This document shows, piece by piece, positions 35,801-41,229 of a stretch of DNA of 64,000 bases (within the stretch, counting starts at the first letter, position 1; each line of letters opens with the position of its first letter). The translations under genes were made by a program, and so were the position numbers. The stretch is taken from positions 620,001 to 684,000 of the forward strand of contig JACKEB010000010.1 in assembly GCA_020633205.1 (NCBI GenBank). The letters run 5' to 3'. Below the pieces are notes generated by a model. The model was not told where the DNA came from. It saw only the letters and a list, made by a program, of their open reading frames with translations, and searched no databases. The stretch comes from Polyangiaceae bacterium. Lineage in GTDB: Bacteria > Myxococcota_A > Polyangia > Polyangiales > Polyangiaceae.

Positions 35801-36082
35801 AGCAGCAAGGGTGTTGGATGCGGTGCACGCCATCACCATGTTGGCGTTCGAGTACTGCAACCACTTGCCGCCGACTTGCCACATGGAATGGCTGCCGCTC
35901 TGATACAGCGCGACCTTGTTCACATCGATGAACAAATGGCGGTCGGACTGCAGGCTCATCCCGGTGTAGCCGAACGTCCCGACACCATCCTCAGGCTTGT
36001 AGATGGGCAAGCCCATGTTCAAACGAACCTTGGGCGATGGGACGTACACACTGAAGCGGCTGGAGCGCTCCCGCTCACTCAT
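32849..36082 (-). CDS. Giant T6SS-island protein with needle-like C-terminus (candidate cargo or spike extension)
   Basis: 1077 residues, family not recognised. Residues 1-130 are beta-rich and repetitive (FSVYVPSPKVRLNMGLPIY, GKWLQYSNANMVMACTASN). Residues 130-340 are mixed with aromatic helices (FGYFLQTVNFFHRFVDVLG); 340-520 contain Ig-like or phage-tail-like beta strands (HQEITVTVTTPTSPASIKLG); 620-680 are helical. Residues 685-965 are a chain of short strands (ITIGAGGHLFGTADGITLVS, DMRLVSLRHFKAEAKSLDLT) that strongly resemble a VgrG/gp5 needle. A coiled coil (about 975-1060) and acidic end follow. There is no signal peptide. The size, lack of an own VgrG core and location opposite a needle-less VgrG suggest a secreted cargo or a needle supplied in trans. 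Confidence 0.6.
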   Translation of the reverse strand: MSERERSSRFSVYVPSPKVRLNMGLPIYKPEDGVGTFGYTGMSLQSDRHLFIDVNKVALYQSGSHSMWQVGGKWLQYSNANMVMACTASNTLAASAKVVIAAGAGHGQITALDHAQPHVTPRMVDYNNLDLHYRVEEAHNGVRELMYGKDDWKTARGDSQSDQLEAYKDGYGGGLLEDLRKQFEDLGHSPEEARACLQPLEWEGNYLEMKNGFPPGADSSVYPAFKAFDPYPAAGYRNPGPAKTFGYFLQTVNFFHRFVDVLGKVGPLITDNFIGSRIQNLLNVWGNAQEGFQAAMNVGDFVRWDQKTGDTGFAMTDEFGNVAARPTNAENFGSSGASLTSVPEMYDLTGLSGSDLDLEVYDSEGHSQTLTLDFADVACAPASLTPSTKHQEITVTVTTPTSPASIKLGSRTVYWQLSGSGFAWGNVPLGYRRTGNTFSRADGGMFNVSRASNCTFTSAASGTITAEVDGQTKTIGLSSLAGAADRAQAVADAFGSFGTKSGTSVDIASATIGPSSTIKIPKEKDDKDQLKLAKAWLGISERIENVGDVKGSAAWLAANLNSLGLNYSASAGAPEDLGSSVCTVTHNGSGSSAYLKITGGPTARLFGEDPAKAQGTDDGFYKTFQDLRVLQFEIAKWPEDVRNLFRPVIEAMKDVMAVYDRIKGIIDEALAFAGLSLGPPSAIGLFAGDGITIGAGGHLFGTADGITLVSTPKGEPDKDKFAMGPVEKWLVKAQEWDPLQEYWKNRDAGHPFQVPKKDGHKTSGIRVVSCEDVFMASRDDMRLVSLRHFKAEAKSLDLTAAANMKLSVREGEFGVEAKGINLGSEADLNKQKATEWIRMVSKEKVELKTVNTALVMDNDTVTLGGRGTQAFASKLDKPRVQVSTKSGKESVAVGTGDMGGEVAYGLVVESDANPLLAGKSELSLAGGTAGITLKSAGVEVMGQFKVGPEFVVKSSGKLSPKTVVKSVLAQHPRALQLKPEYTALMVQAKALLAAADGVITALEAAEKSRALAILPPTRLAADKALHLLQEQFVDMKAELADLNVDRNRLIAEAKLYDVDDKKLGRKEPDDTDVFYEH

Positions 36083-36337
36083 CGTTCACCTCCACGACGC
36101 CCGAGTGTACCCAGCTACCGTGGATACAACGCACAAGACTTTCCGCGATCGTGGGGCCGACTCGTAAGCGTTGGTCGTCGCTACGTTTCGACGCGTAGCT
36201 CACACTTCGGCTAGGGTGAGGAGGTTCAGGGGGTGAGGCGCACCAGGTGCCACCACGACTCGCTTCAATCCCTGCAGCCGCGAGTCAGCGTCACGCTGGA
36301 GTTTGCGCCGAGGCGCTGTGCACGCCGCGCCAAATGC

Positions 36338-36865
36338 TCAGCGTTTCGACGCTAGCTTCTGAACGAGCCCGATCAACGCCAGACGATACGAGTCCGCACC
36401 GAAACCCGCCACGCGACCAACACACACCGCAGCGACCACGCTCACGTGGCGGAACTCTTCGCGCGCATCAGGATTCGACAGGTGGAGTTCCACGCAAGGC
36501 AGGCCGCTCGCCTTGATGGCGTCGTGCAATGCGTAGCTGTAATGCGTGAGAGCTCCGGGGTTGATCAGAATTCCGGAGAAGCCTTGGTCCCCTGCCTCGC
36601 CCAACCATCCGACTAGCTCGCCCTCGTAGTTGGACTGCTTGCAGTCGACTTCCACGCTCAGGTCATCGGCGACCCGCGCCAATTCCACATGGATATCTTC
36701 GAGAGTCTTGCGCCCGTACACCTCGGGCTCACGCTTGCCGAGCCGTTGCAAGTTCGGCCCGCTCAGCACGAGAAACCTCCGCCGCTTTGGCGTGCGCGTG
36801 CTTGCCGCCTTGGCTGCGGCGGCAGTGCTCGAGGTCGCGCCTGTCTTGGTGCGCTTCGTGGCCAT
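36338..36865 (-). CDS. aroQ: 3-dehydroquinate dehydratase, type II
   Basis: 175 residues. After a 30-residue Ala/Thr/Lys-rich extension not present in most homologues, the conserved core starts RRRFLVLSGPNL. Catalytic features are intact: the Arg/Tyr loop GKREPEVYG, NPGALTHYSYALHDAI, the catalytic His in CVELHLSNPDAREEFRH, and a closing VAGFGADSYRLAL. It performs the third step of the shikimate pathway (3-dehydroquinate to 3-dehydroshikimate). A start at the core is conceivable, but no Met lies between 36865 and it. The Roadblock gene lies 33 nt downstream of its start on the same strand, transcribed toward aroQ. Confidence 0.93.
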   Translation of the reverse strand: MATKRTKTGATSSTAAAAKAASTRTPKRRRFLVLSGPNLQRLGKREPEVYGRKTLEDIHVELARVADDLSVEVDCKQSNYEGELVGWLGEAGDQGFSGILINPGALTHYSYALHDAIKASGLPCVELHLSNPDAREEFRHVSVVAAVCVGRVAGFGADSYRLALIGLVQKLASKR

Positions 36866-36898
36866 GGATGCTAACCGCCGCTATCGGCCGGGAGGCGA

Positions 36899-37258
36899 CT
36901 ACTCGAGCTCGCTGAGCAGACGGGGGGCAGTGGTGCGCAGCATGAAGCGACCTTTGCCGAAGTTGCCATCTGGCTTCATGGTCAGCGCCAGGAAGTACAT
37001 CTCGTTCACGACACGGATCAGCGTGACCATGCGCTCGGACTTGAAGCTGACTTCTTTCGTGTCGCCGGCGTCGAGCATCTCGGTCGCTCGTTGAATGGCC
37101 TTCACCACGACGCTGACCTCAGCGCCCACGGCTTCGATGTCCATCCCGGCCTCTGGCTTGACGTAGGTCTCGAGGGCTATGCCCTCGAAGTCCATCAACA
37201 CACCGGCCAGCCCACCGTCGGTCCCCTCAACCACGCCTTCGAGCGCCTCGCGAAACAT
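36899..37258 (-). CDS. Roadblock/LC7 (MglB-like) domain protein
   Basis: 119 residues from the ATG at 37256-37258. Features of the fold are visible: MFREALEGVVEGTDGGLAGV, LMDFEGIALETYVKP, a long helix (GAEVSVVVKAIQRATEM) and the C-terminal strand/helix MVTLIRVVNEMYFLALTMKP. Such proteins dimerise and regulate small Ras-like GTPases (MglB is the GAP for MglA in myxobacterial motility), but no GTPase gene is adjacent. The frame is open to 37366, though the extra residues look non-coding. It precedes aroQ in the same direction with a 33-nt gap, so the two may share a transcript. Confidence 0.8.
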   Translation of the reverse strand: MFREALEGVVEGTDGGLAGVLMDFEGIALETYVKPEAGMDIEAVGAEVSVVVKAIQRATEMLDAGDTKEVSFKSERMVTLIRVVNEMYFLALTMKPDGNFGKGRFMLRTTAPRLLSELE

Positions 37259-37540
37259 CGTGTTGAGCGTAGCCGGATTCCCGAAAAACGTGAATCTTTC
37301 TGAGGACCCCCAGCGCCATGGCCGGGCCGACCACGCAGCGCAGGGCGGCGCATGAAAGCTGATCACCGACGAGTTGACCGGCGATGCTTAATGAACTGCT
37401 TAGCTTGCCGCCGCCCCAAACGTAGCGCCCGCGTCTCGTTTGCTTTGCGGGACTCGACGCGTTCCGGCTCAGGGTTCGAGCGCCTCACGTCGGCTTGCTC
37501 CGACGCTCCCTCACCCCCAAACCCGGCTCTTGCACCTCGC

Positions 37541-37568
37541 CTGACGGCGTGGAGATTTGCCGTATAAT
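37541..37568 (+). promoter_or_regulatory. Strong sigma-70-type promoter for the structured RNA
   Basis: A perfect TATAAT at 37563-37568 is preceded, 16 nt upstream, by CTGACG at 37541-37546 (4 of 6 to TTGACA). A consensus -10 is rare in this GC-rich window. The predicted start, 7-9 nt downstream (about 37575-37577), coincides with the first base of the RNA's terminal stem. Confidence 0.65.
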
Positions 37569-37575
37569 CTCTGGC

Positions 37576-37801
37576 AGTTAGCCCATGGGAAAGGTCCGCT
37601 GGCCACGGGCTGACGGGCCACTCTCCACGCGGATGCTTGCGAAATCTCCCGGGCGGCTGACGGCAGGCTTGCACCCTCCAGGTAACTGGGCCATGCCCGC
37701 ACCCGAGGTCGCCCGCCTGAGCGCGCGCCAGCGACCTTGACCCTGTGGAGGTCTGCCGGCTACTTTCCCGTCTCCCGCGGGCCCGGCAGTGGTCCATTAA
37801 C
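37576..37801 (+). ncRNA. Candidate 6S-like RNA or structured 5' leader
   Basis: About 225 nt with no reading frame, beginning at the predicted start of a TATAAT promoter. Its two ends are complementary along an interrupted rod: 37577-37580 with 37798-37801, 37585-37588 with 37794-37797, 37601-37609 with 37774-37783, 37612-37617 with 37767-37772, and 37623-37628 with 37745-37750. An inner hairpin pairs 37706-37712 with 37731-37737 (7 bp perfect). A long interrupted rod whose ends meet is the architecture of 6S RNA (inhibitor of housekeeping RNA polymerase). Alternatively it is a structured leader of the aconitase-like gene, which begins 18 nt later. Conserved motifs of SRP RNA, tmRNA, RNase P or a known riboswitch were not found. 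Confidence 0.5.
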
Positions 37802-37819
37802 AGAAGTCACTGAATCACT

Positions 37820-39628
37820 ATGCGCGCGCGAGCGGGCGATCCGCCCCGCACCATGCCCCAGAAGATCCTCGCGGGACGTAGCGACGACCCGCTACTCCAG
37901 AACGATCTGACACGAGTCAAAGTCGATCAGGTCATTCTGGCGAGGGATCCATCCCGCACCATCAACGAGGCGTTGGCTCGTGGGTTGCGCAAGGTCGCCG
38001 TGGAAACTGCGGTGGCTTACGAGACCCACTGCGTCGCCCGCAAGGGAGAAGACAACACGGGGCGCGTGCCGGACAGCATCGTCCAGCAGGGTGTGCTCCT
38101 ATCCCGCGCGGGCATCGGCTTCCCGGCTGCCGTGCACCTCGAACGCTTTGGCTCACCGGCGCGTCTCGCGGTCACGGACGAGCCTCGCATGGCAGCCACC
38201 GGAGGCGTCGGGATGCTGACCCTGGTGGTATCGCCGTCCCAGCTAGCGGACGCGATGTTGGCCGGCTCCTTGAAAGTCCGGCCGCCTCGGAGCGTTCAGG
38301 TCTTGCTGAGCGGCCGCATCCGACCCTTCGTGTGCGTGCGCGACGTGGCTCTCGAACTCTTGCGGCGCGGAATCGGCGAGATCATCGAGCGCATCGATCG
38401 GGAGCACGGAGCACCGGTGGTGCTCGAGTTCGCTGGGCCTTCCGCCAGGCTCATCTCCGTCCCCGATCGCGCCGTGCTGTGCGCGCTGGCTCCACAACTC
38501 GGCGCAGCAGGCGCGGTGTTCGTCAGTGACGAAAAGACCGAAGTCTACCTGCGCGATCAACGCCGCTCGAAGGCGCATCGCGCGCTCTCTCCCGACGCAG
38601 GCGCACCCTGCGACGACGTCTTGACCGTCGATCTGTCTGCGGTTGACCCACTGGTGCTCGACGTAGATGGCAAGGTGAAGCCAGTCCGCGAGCTCAAGGG
38701 TAAATCCGTACGGCAAGTCATCCTGGGAGGCGACTGCGGCGCGAGCCTGCGGGATATCCTCGCGGCAGCGGCGCTGCTCAAGAGCAAGCGGGTGCCGACG
38801 CGGCTTGATCTCCTGCTGGTCCCGCCTTCCCGCCAAGTTCTTGAAGTGCTCGCCAAGGCGGGCGCGCTGGTCGACCTGATCGCGACGGGTGCGCGCCTAC
38901 TCGAGCCGGACCATCGGGTACTCACAGGCGAGCTCTATCCTCCGCCGAGCGATGGTGTCAGTCTGCGGACCTTCGACGCGGAGCCCAGCTCCGAGGGGCG
39001 CTTCGTCGTGGGCTCTGCGGAGACCCTGGCCTACGCGGTCGCGTACGGGGAAATGGGCGACCCGCGAAGCTTCAAGCGACCGGTCCGCGTGACGGTTCCT
39101 CGCGCCCTACCGACCGACGATGTGCTCGTTGTGCGCAAGGCCAAGGGCAAGGCCAAGGCTTTGGACGATGACGCATCCAAGCATCAGTTCCCTGCGGCAG
39201 TACCCTGGTCCGGCGAGACGACCCTGCGCGTGGTGGCCAACGCAACGAGCCTCGACGCGCCGTCGGCGTTCGTCTTGTCGAATCCGGGCGACGTACACTG
39301 GCTAGCCCGCAGCGCGCCCACGCTCGCTCCGGCCTTGCGCGCAGTCGTGGCCCCGTATGTCCCGTCCGCCCTAGTTCCCCTGTTGTCCGGGCTCGGAGTG
39401 TTGGCGCTCACCGCCGACGTCGAGACCGTTGGCCGTCTCGCAAAACAGACCGAGTTGGTGCTGCCCGCGCCGGAGAGCTGGGACGGCCAGAAGACGCTGA
39501 GCGCAAAGGCGGGGGACCAGCAGTTCGACCTCACGTGGCTGGCTTTGGACGCTGAGCGAAACTGGACGAAGCTCGGGACCGCAAGCGAAGCAGGCCCACA
39601 AAAACCGCGAAAATCCAGCGCGAGCTGA
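37820..39628 (+). CDS. Aconitase-fold protein lacking Fe-S ligands (pseudo-aconitase)
   Basis: 602 residues. The order of blocks matches homoaconitase/LeuC plus a LeuD-like swivel domain: KILAG at the start, GGVGMLTLVVSPSQLADAM, RSVQVLLSGRIRPFVCVRDV, VPPSRQVLEVLAKAGALVDL, SAETLAYAVAYGEMGDPRSF, and a C-terminal SAPTLAPALRAVVAPYVPS aligning with the small domain. The active-site signatures are gone. The DSHT position reads TDEPR (about 120-123), SCTNGRxEDL reads GGDCGASLRDI (303-313), and the PGCSMC position reads EPDHRVLTG (362-370). Only one of three cluster cysteines may remain (Cys306), so dehydratase activity is unlikely. ATG 37853 (MPQKILAG) is an alternative start that better fits homologues. 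Confidence 0.72.
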   Translation: MRARAGDPPRTMPQKILAGRSDDPLLQNDLTRVKVDQVILARDPSRTINEALARGLRKVAVETAVAYETHCVARKGEDNTGRVPDSIVQQGVLLSRAGIGFPAAVHLERFGSPARLAVTDEPRMAATGGVGMLTLVVSPSQLADAMLAGSLKVRPPRSVQVLLSGRIRPFVCVRDVALELLRRGIGEIIERIDREHGAPVVLEFAGPSARLISVPDRAVLCALAPQLGAAGAVFVSDEKTEVYLRDQRRSKAHRALSPDAGAPCDDVLTVDLSAVDPLVLDVDGKVKPVRELKGKSVRQVILGGDCGASLRDILAAAALLKSKRVPTRLDLLLVPPSRQVLEVLAKAGALVDLIATGARLLEPDHRVLTGELYPPPSDGVSLRTFDAEPSSEGRFVVGSAETLAYAVAYGEMGDPRSFKRPVRVTVPRALPTDDVLVVRKAKGKAKALDDDASKHQFPAAVPWSGETTLRVVANATSLDAPSAFVLSNPGDVHWLARSAPTLAPALRAVVAPYVPSALVPLLSGLGVLALTADVETVGRLAKQTELVLPAPESWDGQKTLSAKAGDQQFDLTWLALDAERNWTKLGTASEAGPQKPRKSSAS

Positions 39629-39711
39629 TTGCAACGCGCCGCTGATTGCAACGCGCCGCTGATTGCAACGCGCCGCTGATTGCAACACGCCCGCTGATTG
39701 CAATACGGCCC
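39624..39711 (+). repeat. Five tandem copies of a 17-19 bp repeat
   Basis: Three identical units GCTGATTGCAACGCGCC start at 39624, 39641 and 39658. Two diverged units follow at 39675 (18 nt) and 39693 (19 nt), in which the core GCTGATTGCAA is kept. The first unit overlaps the stop codon of the aconitase-like gene, and the array ends 52 nt before the next start codon. It could be a multi-site operator or simply a slippage-prone tandem array. Confidence 0.85.
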
Positions 39712-39763
39712 AGCAAACCGACACCATGACTTGGGTCATCGGGTGCTGTGATACCCTGCCGTC

Positions 39764-40570
39764 GTGAAACGCTCTCCTTTCGCGCTGGCCTCCCTAGCAC
39801 TCCTCTGCACCCAGACCGCGCTTGCGCAGCCGGCGGAGGATCCGCCGGGAGAACCCGCGGACGCCGCGCCCACCGCGTCGCCGGAGGTGCAGAAGCAGGT
39901 TGGGATGGGCACGGAGAAGGACACGAGCACCCCTCCCCCCGCTCCACCGGCGGAAGAGAAAGCCACCCCACGACCAGAGTCCCGCGAGGTTGGCGAGGAC
40001 GACACCTACGGCCACGGCATGCAGGTCGGGCTCCGAGGTGCGTTTCTCGGCGGATACAAGATGGTGTTTCGCTATGACCAGTCCCCGCTGTGCAAGGAGC
40101 CGGATCTGACCAAGGCGGCGAAGGACCAGCAGAAGTTCTGCGGCTATGGCGCTCAGCCCATGGTCGACTTGGCGATCTCGTTCTCGCCGCTGGACTCCAT
40201 CGAGCCGTTCCTGTGGGCGCGCTTTGGCCTGGACGGAGAGAGCCAGACCAATACCAATCCACTCAAGATCTTTGGCGCGGGGCTGCGTGCCTACACGATG
40301 AGCGACTCGCGCTTCAAGATCTTCATCGAGCCGGCGGTAGGCGTCGAGACCGAGGACGGCGCGGGCAACGTCGACTTCAACTTCCCCGGCGACCAGACGT
40401 ACAACCCTGAGTACAAAACCGACTTCGTCTTCCACCTCGCCGCAGGGCCCCAGTACGATTTCGCGAAGGCCTTCGGAGCATATATCCACGCGGGAATGAC
40501 AGTCGGCGTGCTCCGTTCGATCAACGCCACCATGGAGATCGGTGGCGGCGTGCAGATCCGCGTCCCCTGA
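39764..40570 (+). CDS. Putative outer-membrane beta-barrel or surface protein
   Basis: 268 residues, start GTG 39764. An N-terminal signal peptide (KRSPFALASLALLCTQTALA, cleavage likely after ALA) is followed by a Pro/Ala/Glu-rich disordered segment (about 21-78). Amphipathic strands with alternating hydrophobics follow (MQVGLRGAFLGGYKMVFRYD, FKIFIEPAVGVETEDG, FVFHLAAGPQYDFAKAFGAY, ATMEIGGGVQIRVP). This looks like a small eight-stranded barrel. Two Cys (SPLCKEP, KFCGYG) could form a loop disulphide. No specific family is recognised. It sits directly downstream of the tandem repeat array; no ribosome site was seen. Confidence 0.65.
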   Translation: MKRSPFALASLALLCTQTALAQPAEDPPGEPADAAPTASPEVQKQVGMGTEKDTSTPPPAPPAEEKATPRPESREVGEDDTYGHGMQVGLRGAFLGGYKMVFRYDQSPLCKEPDLTKAAKDQQKFCGYGAQPMVDLAISFSPLDSIEPFLWARFGLDGESQTNTNPLKIFGAGLRAYTMSDSRFKIFIEPAVGVETEDGAGNVDFNFPGDQTYNPEYKTDFVFHLAAGPQYDFAKAFGAYIHAGMTVGVLRSINATMEIGGGVQIRVP

Positions 40571-40634
40571 GCTGACGACCTGAACGCCAGCCACGTAGCT
40601 CGGACCAGCGTGCCAGCTGTGCGACCTCCGCCAT

Positions 40635-40665
40635 ATGCCGCGTCTTTTTGGTTTCGGCGCGGCAT
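40635..40665 (+). terminator. Hairpin after the barrel gene
   Basis: ATGCCGCG 40635-40642 and CGCGGCAT 40658-40665 form a perfect 8-bp stem with a 15-nt loop containing TTTTT. The T-run is in the loop, not after the stem, so intrinsic termination is doubtful. Confidence 0.4.
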
Positions 40666-40718
40666 GAGCGTGCGCTGAGCTGGACCCCCAAGGTGAGCCG
40701 AGCTACACCCCGCGCGTC

Positions 40719-41189
40719 ATGACGAGTCGTCCGTTCCGAGTCCTAGGCGTACAACAGATCGCAATCGGCGGCGCGAGCAAGAGCGCGCTGCAGAAGCTCT
40801 GGCTCGACGTCTTCGGTCTAAACAAGATCGGTGAGTTCAAGAGCGAGCGCGAGAACGTCGACGAGGACATTGCCGTCTGCGGCAAAGGGCCCTTCAAGGT
40901 CGAAATCGACTTGATGCAGCCCATCGATCCCGAGAAGAAGCCCAAGGTGAACGAGCCTCCGCTGAACCACATGGGTCTGTGGATCGACGACCTTCAGGCA
41001 GCCGTCACGTGGCTCGAGGCTCAAGGCGTCCGCTTCACACCTGGGGGCATCCGCAAGGGCGCAGCGGGTCACGACGTATGCTTCATCCACCCCAAGGGCA
41101 ACGCGGACTTTCCGCTCGGGGGTGAGGGAGTGTTGATTGAGTTGGTGCAAGCGCCCGCAGACGTGATTGCGGCCTTCGACGCCCTGTAG
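40719..41189 (+). CDS. VOC (glyoxalase/epimerase-like) metalloenzyme superfamily protein
   Basis: 156 residues with the paired beta-alpha-beta-beta-beta modules of the vicinal oxygen chelate fold. The N-module starts RVLGVQQIAIGGASKSALQKL and the C-module has NHMGLWIDDLQAAVTWLEAQ, ending GEGVLIELVQAP. Candidate metal ligands are His84 (NHMG) and the Glu of LIELVQ. The first ligand position, usually His in VDHIAI, is Gln here (VQQIAI), which occurs in some VOC enzymes. Glyoxalase or methylmalonyl-CoA epimerase-like activity is possible but the substrate is not determinable. It stands alone as a + strand gene facing the MshEN gene. Confidence 0.8.
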   Translation: MTSRPFRVLGVQQIAIGGASKSALQKLWLDVFGLNKIGEFKSERENVDEDIAVCGKGPFKVEIDLMQPIDPEKKPKVNEPPLNHMGLWIDDLQAAVTWLEAQGVRFTPGGIRKGAAGHDVCFIHPKGNADFPLGGEGVLIELVQAPADVIAAFDAL

Positions 41190-41229
41190 CAGGCCAAGGT
41201 CGTCGCGCCGCGCGCGCGGCTCGGGTGCT

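Noticed and set aside
32813..36214. Several + strand frames of 100-230 residues opposite the 1077-residue gene
   Set aside because: All are antisense shadows of high-GC coding sequence without domains or start signals.
36338..36865. AroQ as an inactive dehydroquinase because GPNLQ differs from GPNLN
   Set aside because: That last position is variable in the family, and the catalytic Arg, Tyr and His blocks are intact.
37576..37801. Assignment of the structured RNA to SRP RNA, tmRNA, RNase P or a cobalamin riboswitch
   Set aside because: The conserved core sequences of these RNAs, such as the SRP GGAAGGAAGCAG-like loop or a tRNA-like CCA end, are absent on either strand.
39624..39711. CRISPR array
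   Set aside because: The 17-bp units are directly adjacent with no spacers and no cas genes are present.
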